Of a stretch of DNA of 63,000 nt, positions 44,801 to 52,679 are shown in pieces. The first letter of the stretch is position 1. The number at the start of each line of letters is the position of its first letter. Made by a program: the position numbers and the translations under genes. The DNA comes from Pseudomonas sp. REP124 (GTDB lineage Bacteria; Pseudomonadota; Gammaproteobacteria; Pseudomonadales; Pseudomonadaceae). The notes under the pieces are model-generated. The model was not told the DNA's origin and made no database searches. It worked only from the letters and a program-made list of their open reading frames with translations. The stretch covers positions 1 through 63,000 of the forward strand of contig NZ_JAIQWX010000019.1 of the NCBI RefSeq assembly GCF_020164475.1, in the 5' to 3' direction.

Positions 44801-45697
44801 TCACTGTAGCTGCGCCTCGGGCAGGCTCAATGTGCGCGGGATCAGGCTGGCATCCCAGTGCTCGATGCCCCAGGCCAGCACTTCTTTTGGCGTGGCGCAG
44901 GTCAGTTCGGCACCGGGCGTTTGCCCCAAAGCGCGCAAGGCCCGCAACAACAAAGGCGTAGCTTGATCTTCGGTCAACGGCGGCGAACGGTAAGACTTGC
45001 CGAGCTTGTTGCCATCGGGCTGGGTGATCAACGGAATGTGCAGGTAACTCGGTTGGCGCAGGCCGAGCAATTCCTGCAGATAAAGCTGGCGCGGCGTGGA
45101 GTCGAGCAGGTCGGCGCCGCGCACGATGTCGGTGATGCCTTGCCAGGCATCGTCCAGTACCACCGCCAATTGATAGGCGTAAAGCCCGTCGCGGCGACGA
45201 ATCACGAAGTCGCCGACATCCCGCCCCAGGTGCTGATGGAACTGGCCTTGCACCCGATCGATAAAGTGGTAATCCAGTTCGGGTACGCGGATGCGGATCG
45301 CGGCGTCTTCGACACCATGCCCGGCATTGCGGCACAGCCCCGGGTAGATGCCGTGGTATGGCTCCAGTTGCTTGCGCGAGCAGGTGCAAGCGTAGGCCAG
45401 ACCGTGATTGAACAGGCGATTGAGGACTTCGGCGTAGGCTTCATGACGGTCACTCTGACGGACCATCTCGCCATCCCACTCGAAGCCATAACTCTCCAGC
45501 GCCTTGAGAATCGCGGCCTGGGCACCGGGTTCTTCGCGGGGCGGATCGAGGTCTTCCATGCGCACCAGCCAGCGCCCGCCGACCGAACGAGCATCCAGAT
45601 AAGAAGCCAGCGCGGCAACCAGCGAACCAAAATGCAGGTGACCGCTGGGTGTTGGGGCGAAGCGCCCGATGTAGGAGGAGTGGGGGATGGCAGTCAT
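44801..45697 (-). CDS. gluQ: Glutamyl-Q tRNA(Asp) synthetase
   Basis: Truncated GluRS paralogue that attaches Glu to queuosine in the tRNA-Asp anticodon. The 298-residue protein has only the catalytic domain: FAPTPSGHLHFGSL (HIGH-type), zinc ligands in CTCSRKQLEPY and YPGLCR, and GNKLGKS as the KMSKS-type motif. I chose the ATG at MTAIPHSSYIGRF; an upstream in-frame Met falls in the dksA terminator. It directly follows dksA, the widespread dksA-gluQ pair, with a terminator between that adjusts expression. Confidence 0.95.
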   Translation of the reverse strand: MTAIPHSSYIGRFAPTPSGHLHFGSLVAALASYLDARSVGGRWLVRMEDLDPPREEPGAQAAILKALESYGFEWDGEMVRQSDRHEAYAEVLNRLFNHGLAYACTCSRKQLEPYHGIYPGLCRNAGHGVEDAAIRIRVPELDYHFIDRVQGQFHQHLGRDVGDFVIRRRDGLYAYQLAVVLDDAWQGITDIVRGADLLDSTPRQLYLQELLGLRQPSYLHIPLITQPDGNKLGKSYRSPPLTEDQATPLLLRALRALGQTPGAELTCATPKEVLAWGIEHWDASLIPRTLSLPEAQLQ

Positions 45698-45732
45698 GAA
45701 TGCATTTAAAGCCAAAAAAACATCAGAAACAA

Positions 45733-45760
45733 AAACGGAGCGTTCGCACGCTCCGTTCTT
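45733..45760 (-). terminator. Intrinsic terminator between dksA and gluQ
   Basis: ACGGAGCGT and ACGCTCCGT pair around a four-base loop, followed on the minus strand by TTTTTGTTT. A terminator between dksA and gluQ is also known in E. coli; gluQ then depends on read-through. Confidence 0.88.
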
Positions 45761-45774
45761 CATTCAAGTCGCCA

Positions 45775-46209
45775 TTACTTGCCGACTTGTTTTTCCTTGA
45801 TTTCCGCCAGGGTCTTGCAGTCAACGCACATGTCGGCTGTAGGACGGGCTTCCAGACGCTTGACGCCAATCTCGACGCCGCAGGACTCGCACCAGCCGTA
45901 TTCTTCGTCTTCGATCAGTTGCAGGGTCTTGTCGATCTTCTTGATCAGCTTGCGCTCGCGATCGCGGGCTCGCAATTCGAGGGCGAACTCTTCTTCCTGG
46001 CTGGCACGGTCTGCCGGGTCCGGGAAGTTGGCTGCTTCGTCCTTCATGTGGTCAACCGTACGGTCGACCTCCTGCATCAAGTCCTGCTTCCACTTGTTCA
46101 GGACTTTGGTGAAGTGAGCGCGCATGGGCTTGCCCATGTACTCCTCGCCCTTCGTTTCAACGTAGGGTTCAAAGCCGCTGATTGGCTGTTGCTTTGCTTG
46201 GGTGGACAT
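45775..46209 (-). CDS. dksA: RNA polymerase-binding transcription factor DksA
   Basis: Binds the secondary channel of RNA polymerase and, with ppGpp, mediates the stringent response. The 144-residue protein has a coiled coil with the tip acidic pair D64 and D67 (FPDPADRASQEEE) and the zinc finger C107-C110/C128-C131 (WCESCGVEIG and MCVDCKTL), so it is the classical zinc-binding DksA rather than the Cys-poor DksA2. Likely acts on the stable-RNA promoters in this window. Confidence 0.97.
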   Translation of the reverse strand: MSTQAKQQPISGFEPYVETKGEEYMGKPMRAHFTKVLNKWKQDLMQEVDRTVDHMKDEAANFPDPADRASQEEEFALELRARDRERKLIKKIDKTLQLIEDEEYGWCESCGVEIGVKRLEARPTADMCVDCKTLAEIKEKQVGK

Positions 46210-46542
46210 GAAATAGACCGCCTCTACTCTTGTAATCCATCTGCGCAGGATTGCTCCATCACCGACACCCGCCGGCCCTGCGGCTGCAAGCGGGCGAACT
46301 TACCAGATCAAATCAGGCCGCGCTACTCCCGGATGTCGAGGCCGCGACCTGTGGCGCCTGTCGATGGTGGCAAAGCGCTGTCTGGTGGCTCTGGAGCCCT
46401 GATCAATTATTGATTTTAGTCAAACCTTGAGCGCTCGCTTGAGTCGTTTCGGGCCTGGGTTATACGGCTCTGACCGCTTTAGGTTCTCGCTCGTTCCTGC
46501 GCTTGGGTAGAATCGATTCTTTTCTTCGTTGAAGGAAGGCCA

Positions 46543-47715
46543 ATGGCACAGTCCTACAGTGCTCGCAGTCGCGCGATCGAACCCTTTCATGTCATGGCGC
46601 TGCTGGCGCGGGCCAATGAGTTGCAGGCCGCGGGCAAGGATGTGATTCACCTGGAAATCGGCGAGCCGGACTTCACCACCGCCGAGCCGATCATCCGTGC
46701 AGGCCAGGCCGCGCTGGAGTCGGGCAAGACGCGTTACACCGCCGCCCGGGGCATTCCTGAACTGCGTGAGGCGATTTCGGGTTTTTATCAGCAGCGCTAC
46801 GGCCTGGACATCGATCCGCGGCGCATCCTGATCACCCCGGGTGGTTCCGGCGCGCTGCTGCTGGCCAGTGCCTTGCTGGTGGACCCGGGCAAGCATTGGC
46901 TACTGGCGGACCCGGGATATCCCTGCAACCGGCATTTCCTGAGACTGGTCGAAGGTGCTGCTCAGCTAGTGCCGGTAGGGCCGGACGTACGTTATCAACT
47001 GACCCCGGACCTGATCCAGCGCCATTGGGATCACGACAGCGTCGGCGCGCTGGTGGCCTCGCCGGCCAACCCGACCGGGACCATCCTCACTCGCGACGAG
47101 CTGGCAGGTCTTTCCACCGCCATCAAGCAGCGCCACGGTCATCTGGTCGTGGACGAGATCTACCACGGCCTGACCTACGGCACCGATGCGGCCAGCGTGC
47201 TGGAAGTCGACGACAATGCTTTCGTGCTGAACAGTTTTTCCAAATATTTCGGCATGACCGGTTGGCGTCTCGGCTGGCTGGTGGCGCCCGATGCGGCGGT
47301 CAGTGAGCTGGAGAAACTTGCCCAGAATCTCTACATCAGTGCGCCAAGCGTCGCCCAGCACGCCGCGCTAGCCTGTTTCGAGCCATCGACCATCAGCATT
47401 CTCGAAGAGCGCCGCGCCGAATTCGGTCGCCGCCGCGACTTCCTGTTGCCGGCCCTGCGTGAATTAGGCTTCGGTATCGCCGTGGAGCCAGAGGGCGCGT
47501 TCTATCTGTACGCTGATATCAGCAAGTTCGGCGGCGATGCCTTCTCGTTCTGCCGACACTTCCTCGAAACCGAGCACGTGGCATTCACCCCAGGGCTGGA
47601 CTTCGGGCGCTATCAGGCGGGGCATCACGTTAGGTTTGCCTACACGCAAAACCTGGAGCGCTTGCAGGAAGCGGTAGGGCGTATCACCCGTGGCCTGCAG
47701 AGCTGGCAAGGCTGA
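46543..47715 (+). CDS. PLP-dependent aminotransferase, class I/II
   Basis: A 390-residue fold-type I aminotransferase. Visible landmarks: [15 protein letters not shown] at the N-terminus, [18 protein letters not shown] near residue 170, and the PLP lysine in [17 protein letters not shown] near residue 232. It is the orthologue by position of PA4722 and resembles the aspartate/aromatic group; the substrate is not assignable. GAAGGAAGG precedes ATG, and TAGAAT at 46508-46513 may be the -10. The stop overlaps the sfsA start (TGATG). Confidence 0.93.
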   Translation: MAQSYSARSRAIEPFHVMALLARANELQAAGKDVIHLEIGEPDFTTAEPIIRAGQAALESGKTRYTAARGIPELREAISGFYQQRYGLDIDPRRILITPGGSGALLLASALLVDPGKHWLLADPGYPCNRHFLRLVEGAAQLVPVGPDVRYQLTPDLIQRHWDHDSVGALVASPANPTGTILTRDELAGLSTAIKQRHGHLVVDEIYHGLTYGTDAASVLEVDDNAFVLNSFSKYFGMTGWRLGWLVAPDAAVSELEKLAQNLYISAPSVAQHAALACFEPSTISILEERRAEFGRRRDFLLPALRELGFGIAVEPEGAFYLYADISKFGGDAFSFCRHFLETEHVAFTPGLDFGRYQAGHHVRFAYTQNLERLQEAVGRITRGLQSWQG

Positions 47716-48428
47716 TGCACTTTTATCCTCCGCTGGAAGAAGGTCGCCTGATTCGTCGATACAAGCGATTTCTCGCCGATATCGAAACCGTTGGCGGCGA
47801 GTTGCTGACCATTCACTGCCCCAACACGGGCTCGATGCTCAATTGCCAGGTCGAGGGCGGGCAGGTCTGGTTCAGCCGCTCCAATGACCCTAAACGCAAG
47901 TTGCCCGGGACCTGGGAAATCGGAGAAACCCCGCACGGGCGGCATTTTTGCGTCAATACCGGTCGCGCGAACACGCTGATTGAGGAGGCATTGCTTGCCG
48001 GGGTGATCACCGAGCTGAACGGCTTTACCGGGCTCAAGCGCGAAGTGGCGTACGGGCAGGAAAAGAGTCGCATCGATTTTCGTCTCGAGTACCCCGATGG
48101 GCCGGCTTACGTGGAAGTCAAAAGCGTCACCCTCGGTTTTGAAGGTGATGCGGTGGCGGCATTTCCCGACGCAGTGACCCAGCGCGGTGCCAAGCACCTG
48201 CGTGAGCTGGCTCATCTGGCTCGGGATGGCATTCGCGCGGTGCAGTTGTATTGCGTGAATCTCACGGGAATCGATGCGGTGCGTCCGGCGGACGAAATCG
48301 ATGCAGCGTACTCTCAAGCCTTGCGTGAGGCCGTATCGTGCGGCGTGGAAGTGCTGGCCTACGGTGTGCGCCTGACCCACGAGGAGATGGTGGTTGATCG
48401 GCGCCTGGAAGTGATACTGGGCGTTTAA
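47715..48428 (+). CDS. sfsA: SfsA nuclease / sugar fermentation stimulation protein
   Basis: A 237-residue SfsA-family protein with an OB-fold N-terminus ([20 protein letters not shown]), the family motif [11 protein letters not shown] near residue 35, and a PD-(D/E)XK nuclease-like core ([20 protein letters not shown] near residue 120). Originally a maltose-regulation factor in E. coli; nuclease activity has been proposed. Co-translated with the aminotransferase. Its stop codon overlaps the stop of the convergent Rieske gene in a shared TTAA. Confidence 0.95.
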   Translation: MHFYPPLEEGRLIRRYKRFLADIETVGGELLTIHCPNTGSMLNCQVEGGQVWFSRSNDPKRKLPGTWEIGETPHGRHFCVNTGRANTLIEEALLAGVITELNGFTGLKREVAYGQEKSRIDFRLEYPDGPAYVEVKSVTLGFEGDAVAAFPDAVTQRGAKHLRELAHLARDGIRAVQLYCVNLTGIDAVRPADEIDAAYSQALREAVSCGVEVLAYGVRLTHEEMVVDRRLEVILGV

Positions 48429-48742
48429 GGGTTGATCCAGATGCCGTGAGCATCCTCGCGGCATTCGACCTGGGTCAGCGATTGCCCCGCGCAAGGGCCG
48501 GCGACACATTCGCCGTCCTCGATCAGAAACAGGGCGCCATGGGTCGCGCACTGGATCAGGCTGTTACTGGGGTCGAGGAACTGGTCGGGTGTCCATTCCA
48601 GCCCGACACCGCGATGCGGGCAGCGATTGATATAGACGTATACCTGGCCGGCCCGGCGCACGGCGAAAAGCTTTTGACCATCGATCTCGAATCCGCGGCT
48701 GCTGGCGTCGGCCAGTTCAATGCCCTTACACAGAAATTTCAT
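48425..48742 (-). CDS. Rieske [2Fe-2S] protein
   Basis: A 105-residue soluble Rieske ferredoxin-like protein. The cluster ligands are Cys41-His43 ([11 protein letters not shown]) and Cys65-His68 ([10 protein letters not shown]), correctly spaced for a Rieske centre. Length and the absence of a signal peptide point to a cytoplasmic electron carrier (as in BphF or NirD-type proteins), but no oxygenase or reductase gene is beside it. Confidence 0.9.
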   Translation of the reverse strand: MKFLCKGIELADASSRGFEIDGQKLFAVRRAGQVYVYINRCPHRGVGLEWTPDQFLDPSNSLIQCATHGALFLIEDGECVAGPCAGQSLTQVECREDAHGIWINP

Positions 48743-48777
48743 GCCTATCCTCAGGGTGTGCAGTCAGGCATCCGAGC

Positions 48778-48805
48778 TTGACTCGCAAATGCAAGCGATT
48801 ATCAA
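48778..48805 (+). promoter_or_regulatory. Candidate Fur-controlled promoter of the heme-binding protein gene
   Basis: TTGACT, 16-base spacer, TATCAA, with a Fur-like sequence (GCAAATGCAAGCGATTATC at 48785-48803) covering spacer and -10; it matches 12 of 19 positions of the Fur consensus. Moderate match, supported by the iron-related gene downstream. Confidence 0.5.
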
Positions 48806-48898
48806 ATGGCGGGCTTGCCCAACAGATGCAGTAGCCAGGTGCACAGGATACTTGGCCTGCCGCTTTGATGCCCGGTTAACCCTTGAAGGAAGCTGTTT

Positions 48899-49771
48899 AT
48901 GCGCCTGAGTATCCGCGTCGCTGCGCTTTGTGTCGGACTTTTCGCCAGTCATCACGCCGCTGCAGATGAACTGCCGCAACGCTGGGTCAGTGCCGGTGGG
49001 GCGCTTTCGGAGTGGGTCTGCGCGTTGGGTGGCGAGGCGAAATTGGTGGGAGTCGATACCACCAGCCAGCATCCTGCTGCGCTCAAAGCCCTGCCCAGTA
49101 TTGGTTATCAGCGCCAGTTGTCGGCGGAAGGGGTGCTGAGTTTGCAGCCGCAAATTCTGGTCGGCACCGAAGAGATGGGGCCGCCGCCGGTGATTTCGCA
49201 GATTCGCGGTTCGGGAGTGACGGTAAAGATGTTCTCGGCACAACCGAATATGGCGACGCTGCAGATCAACCTTCGGCAATTGGGCAAGTTGCTTGGCGCT
49301 GAAGAAAAGGCGGAGCAGGTGCTGGCCACTTATCAACAGGCGCTTGAGCAGCAGAAGGTCTGGGTGACACGGGCGCAGTTGAAGCAGCCGTCTCCTGGTG
49401 TGCTGCTGGTGCTAGGGCATGCAGGTGGCAAGCCACTGATCGCCGGCAAGGACACTGCCGCAGACTGGCTGCTGCAACAGGCCGGTGCGCATAATCTGGC
49501 AACCCATAGCGGTTACAAGCCGTTTTCCAATGAATCGCTGGTGAGTCTGGACCCTGATGTGCTGGTGTTCGCCGATCGCGCGCTGTCCGGCAGTGAAGCC
49601 CGCGCGGCGTTGTTCAAGGAGAATCCGATTCTGGCCTCGACTCGCGCAGCCAGGAACGATCGTGTTCTCGAACTTGACCCGACCTTGTTGGTAGGCGGTC
49701 TGGGGCCGCGACTACCGGAGAGCCTGAAAAAGCTGTCCGAGGGTTTTTATCCCGAAACTGCTGGCCAATAA
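48899..49771 (+). CDS. Heme ABC transporter periplasmic binding protein (HmuT/PhuT-like)
   Basis: A 290-residue periplasmic cluster-A-1 binding protein. Signal peptide MRLSIRVAALCVGLFASHHA (cleaved near AAADELP), then two domains joined by a helix, with VGVDTTSQHPAALKALPSIG and LSLQPQILVGTEEMGPP as typical HmuT stretches. The conserved heme-ligand Tyr near YQRQL is present in context. The permease and ATPase genes that follow phuT in P. aeruginosa are missing here: the next feature is prrF on the other strand. So it is an orphan binding protein in this locus, perhaps serving a transporter encoded elsewhere. Confidence 0.85.
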   Translation: MRLSIRVAALCVGLFASHHAAADELPQRWVSAGGALSEWVCALGGEAKLVGVDTTSQHPAALKALPSIGYQRQLSAEGVLSLQPQILVGTEEMGPPPVISQIRGSGVTVKMFSAQPNMATLQINLRQLGKLLGAEEKAEQVLATYQQALEQQKVWVTRAQLKQPSPGVLLVLGHAGGKPLIAGKDTAADWLLQQAGAHNLATHSGYKPFSNESLVSLDPDVLVFADRALSGSEARAALFKENPILASTRAARNDRVLELDPTLLVGGLGPRLPESLKKLSEGFYPETAGQ

Positions 49772-49817
49772 ACCTGGGCCGTCGCTGCGTAAAAGGGGCG
49801 GCGGCTTTTTCATGGGC

Positions 49818-49930
49818 AAAAAAAGACCCGGCAGAGCCGGGTCAAATAACCGTGATTAGCCTGATGAGGAGATAATCTGAGAGTCCGAACCAAGGGCTTT
49901 CCAGAATATCGACCAGTCTCGCGACCAGTT
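49818..49930 (-). ncRNA. prrF: PrrF iron-responsive small RNA
   Basis: About 113 nucleotides. The core GGACTCTCAGATTATCTCCT followed by CATCAGGCTAATCACGG matches the conserved target-pairing part of Pseudomonas PrrF, which represses iron-using proteins (sodB, aconitase and others) when iron is low. The 3' end is the terminator GACCCGGC-TCT-GCCGGGTC plus seven T (minus strand). The promoter has a Fur box directly before it. Pseudomonads outside P. aeruginosa carry the two prrF genes at separate loci; this is one of them. Confidence 0.95.
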
Positions 49931-49932
49931 GT

Positions 49933-49964
49933 GATAATCATATCGATTCTCATTACCAAGTCAA
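49933..49964 (-). promoter_or_regulatory. Fur box and promoter of prrF
   Basis: Minus strand TTGACT, 16-base spacer, TATGAT, then a start A six bases on. A Fur box (on the plus strand GATAATCATATCGATTCTC, 49933-49951, 14 of 19 matches) covers the -10 and the spacer, so Fur-Fe would block the polymerase. Confidence 0.88.
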
Positions 49965-50053
49965 CCGCTGATTTTCATTTGGCTTGTTGGGTGTCGCACG
50001 ATCCCGGTAAGTACTTGTATTCATTGATTATCTAAAGGTCGTTTTTAGAGAGA

Positions 50054-50329
50054 TCAATTTTTGTGACGTGACGAGATCGCTTCCAGCTGCTTGTTCAGCG
50101 CTTCTTTTCGTTCTGCCGGAATGTCATTCCAATGCACATCCATCAATGCCCCCTCGATCGCGTACAACAACACCTTGGACGCCCGGAACCCGCGCGTGCG
50201 CACGGCCCGGTAGGCGTCCACCGCCCCCAGGCGACGCAAGTCCGAGGCGCTGTGAATGCCCACGGCATGCAGCCACTGCGCCGACGTCTTGCCAAGATTC
50301 TTCAGGTGTTGCAGTTCATCATTCATCAA
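50054..50329 (-). CDS. TfoX C-terminal domain protein
   Basis: A 91-residue protein consisting only of a TfoX/Sxy C-terminal domain: LKNLGKTSAQWLHAVGIHSASDL (helix-hairpin-helix-like), VDAYRAVRTRGFRASKVLLYAIEGALM. Full Sxy proteins also have an N-terminal domain that is absent here, so direct competence control is doubtful. It lies next to prrF as in P. aeruginosa. Confidence 0.87.
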   Translation of the reverse strand: MMNDELQHLKNLGKTSAQWLHAVGIHSASDLRRLGAVDAYRAVRTRGFRASKVLLYAIEGALMDVHWNDIPAERKEALNKQLEAISSRHKN

Positions 50330-50570
50330 GCCTCCTTGCGATGGCCGAATGGTGCGTGGGCAAGCCTCTCAGGAGTGTAGCCATCAGTAGGAAAAGCGTG
50401 ATTCTTTGGTCGTTTTCGACGCAAACGCTTCTAAGCGGAGGGATCTGGCTAGGGGAAGAACGTCGGCGAATGACCGGCGAAAGGATCGGAATGAGCGGGA
50501 TTCAGGGGCAAAACGTCCCGAAGTCTGGCGCAAGGGCAGGGGCGCCAGACTTGTCAATTCACGCTAGGGC

Positions 50571-50915
50571 TCAGCGTGTGCGGTAGCGCAAGCGGGTTCC
50601 GAAGTTCATCGACATCAGGATTTCGTCGGCGCTGAGCTCAACCGGGAAGTACGCACCCGAGATCTGCGCATGAGCCAGGCTCGCGCCTTCAAGCTTCGCT
50701 TTGGTGAAGTCGATGCCGCGCAAATCGGCGGAGCGAAAGTACGCATCGCGGAAGTCGATGCCGTCGGCATTCAGTTCCCGCAAATCCAGGCCGCGGAAGT
50801 CGCCACCGACCATATCGATCGGACCATCGGCCGGGCGTTCTTTATTGAAGCCTGCGATGTCGTCTTTGTGCAGCAAGGCGTAAAGCGGAGTGTCGAGAAG
50901 TTTCGGCTGGCTCAT
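50571..50915 (-). CDS. Pentapeptide repeat protein
   Basis: A 114-residue protein whose middle (about 35-90) has pentapeptide repeats of the A(D/N)LXX type: MVGGDFRGLDLREL, GIDFRDAYFRSADLRGIDFT, AKLEGASLAHAQISGAYF. Such repeats form a right-handed quadrilateral beta-helix. It is too short for a Qnr-like gyrase mimic; function unknown. The flanking gap 50330-50570 shows no gene. Confidence 0.85.
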   Translation of the reverse strand: MSQPKLLDTPLYALLHKDDIAGFNKERPADGPIDMVGGDFRGLDLRELNADGIDFRDAYFRSADLRGIDFTKAKLEGASLAHAQISGAYFPVELSADEILMSMNFGTRLRYRTR

Positions 50916-50964
50916 GGCATATCACCTGTTGGTTTTATGACGCCAGTATAATGCCACTATTTGA

Positions 50965-50996
50965 CAGCCGTGAAGCGAGCGAACGCTTCACGGCTG
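50965..50996. terminator. Hairpin after the APH/P-loop gene
   Basis: CAGCCGTGAAGCG and CGCTTCACGGCTG, a perfect 13-bp stem with a six-base loop, starting 11 bases past the stop of the gene on the minus strand. The T-tract is weak in both directions, so termination efficiency is uncertain. Confidence 0.6.
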
Positions 50997-51006
50997 AAAA
51001 TAGTTT

Positions 51007-52563
51007 TTACAGACCTGGCAGGCGCTGGCGGATTTGCGCTACGACTGTGTCGAGCGTTCCGCTTTCGTTGGTCTTGACGTGTTTGCTGTAGAGGATTTCC
51101 GCTGGCGTCAGGGCTTCACGATTGGCCTGCTGGGCCTGAATGACCTCCAGCGTGGCGTCGGATGGATCGATCTTGTCAGCCTGGCGTTGCGCCAACCAGC
51201 TCTCGATGACCGCTTGCGGTGCTTCGCAGTCCAGAATCAGGAACGGAGTGCCTGTGGCTTCTGCGATTTTCGCTGCGCTGATGCGCTGGTCGTGCTTGAG
51301 GTAAGTGGCGTCGATCACCACCGGGAAACCGGCATGCAGGATAACGGCGGCAATTTCATGCAGGCGATTGTAGGTCGCGGTGCTGGCGTCGGCGCTATAG
51401 ATGCCGGATTGCACATCGTTGGCGGCGGTTTGCTCGCCGAACAGTCGCTTGCGTTCTACATCGGAGCGCAGGCGAATCGCCCCCAGTGCTTCTACCAGGC
51501 GCATGGCCACATGGCTTTTGCCGACCGCGGAAACGCCGTGGGTAATCGCCATGAAGCGCGAAGGAATGGTGCTGTAGCTTTCCGCCAGGTTGGCGTAGGT
51601 GCGGTACTGGCGCAGGGTGGTGGAGCGCTGCACCGGAGTAGCGTCCGCCGGCATGCTGAACAGGCTGACCTTGGCGCGAACCAACGCGCGATAAGCTTTA
51701 TAGAAGTTGAGCAGCTCCAGGCCCTGGTAGTCGCCGGTCAGTTCCAGGTACTGGCTGATGAAACGACGGGCCAGGCACTTCAGGCCGCGGTCTTCCAGGT
51801 CCATCGCCAGGAAGCCGGCGTCGGCATAGACGTCGGTGAAGCGGAAAGGCTCGTTGAATTCGATGCAGTCGAAAATCACCACGTTGTCGTCGATGATTGT
51901 GGCGTTGCCCAGATGAATGTCGCCATGGCATTCGCGGATGAAGCCGTCCGCCTTGCGCTGGCTGAGAACGGGCTTGAGACGGTCGAAGCTGCTTTCGGCC
52001 CAGGCTTGCAGGGCGTCCAGTTGCAGCAGGTCAGCCTTGTCGCTGAGGAACGGGCGAATCTGATCGAAGTTCTGCCGTACCGGCGCCATGACGCTGTCGG
52101 GAGTGCCGGCTTCGTGTTCGGCAGGCACTTTCGGCGCGTTGAGGTGGAAGCGGGCGATTTGCGCTGCCATTGCATCGATGTGGGCAGGCGTCAGTTCGCC
52201 ATTGGCCTGGAGCGTGCTGAGCAAGCCACCCTGTGGGAACTGGCGCATTTTCAGTACGTACTCGATGGCTGGACCGTCGCCGCCCAGTTGCGGGGCTTCG
52301 ACGCTGCCGGTGACCGGCAACACTTCCAGATACAAGTCATCGGTCAGGCGCTGGTTCAGGCGCAGTTCTTCGCCGCAGAAATGCTCGCGAGCGTCGAGGG
52401 TGGTGAAGTCGAGGAAGCCGAAGTTGACCGGCTTCTTCACTTTATAGGCATAGGGGCCGGTGAGCAGGACCCAGGAGATATGGGTCTCGATGACCTTGAA
52501 GCCGTCTACCGGATGCGGATAGAGGGCCGGGTTTTGCAGCGCGGCGATCAGGGACTGGCTCAC
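51007..52563 (-). CDS. APH-like kinase / P-loop ATPase fusion protein
   Basis: A 518-residue two-domain protein. The N-terminal half (about 30-330) resembles aminoglycoside phosphotransferase-like kinases: the catalytic loop CHGDIHLGNATI and the metal site VIFDCIEFNEPFRF. The C-terminal half (about 345-515) is a nucleoside-kinase-type P-loop domain with GVSAVGKSHVAMRL as Walker A and a Walker-B-like VVIDATYLKHDQR. The fusion is common in pseudomonads with unassigned role; it is more likely a small-molecule or protein kinase pair than a resistance gene. Confidence 0.85.
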   Translation of the reverse strand: MSQSLIAALQNPALYPHPVDGFKVIETHISWVLLTGPYAYKVKKPVNFGFLDFTTLDAREHFCGEELRLNQRLTDDLYLEVLPVTGSVEAPQLGGDGPAIEYVLKMRQFPQGGLLSTLQANGELTPAHIDAMAAQIARFHLNAPKVPAEHEAGTPDSVMAPVRQNFDQIRPFLSDKADLLQLDALQAWAESSFDRLKPVLSQRKADGFIRECHGDIHLGNATIIDDNVVIFDCIEFNEPFRFTDVYADAGFLAMDLEDRGLKCLARRFISQYLELTGDYQGLELLNFYKAYRALVRAKVSLFSMPADATPVQRSTTLRQYRTYANLAESYSTIPSRFMAITHGVSAVGKSHVAMRLVEALGAIRLRSDVERKRLFGEQTAANDVQSGIYSADASTATYNRLHEIAAVILHAGFPVVIDATYLKHDQRISAAKIAEATGTPFLILDCEAPQAVIESWLAQRQADKIDPSDATLEVIQAQQANREALTPAEILYSKHVKTNESGTLDTVVAQIRQRLPGL

Positions 52564-52665
52564 GGGGTGATCCTTCAGAGTCGGGAAAAATTCAGGTCGT
52601 CATTATGGCGGCTAGCCAGCTCAACGCAAACTCGGAGGGCTCCTGTTGAGTATGAATAAAGTGCG

Positions 52666-52671
52666 TATAAT
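52666..52671 (+). promoter_or_regulatory. -10 element of mrcB, near-leaderless
   Basis: Perfect TATAAT only eight bases before the mrcB start codon, so transcription would begin about at the A of ATG or a few bases before it. A TTGAGT 14 bases upstream is too close for a standard -35. No Shine-Dalgarno is visible before the ATG. Confidence 0.55.
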
Positions 52672-52679
52672 CCGCCGCC

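Noticed and set aside
46210..46542. Possible small gene or RNA between dksA and the aminotransferase
   Set aside because: The 333-base gap has no conserved-looking short frame; only a candidate -10 for the aminotransferase. Described as non-coding.
48421..48430. Overlapping stop codons of sfsA and the Rieske gene as a regulatory feature
   Set aside because: A shared TTAA at convergent ends is a common compaction effect and does not by itself suggest regulation.
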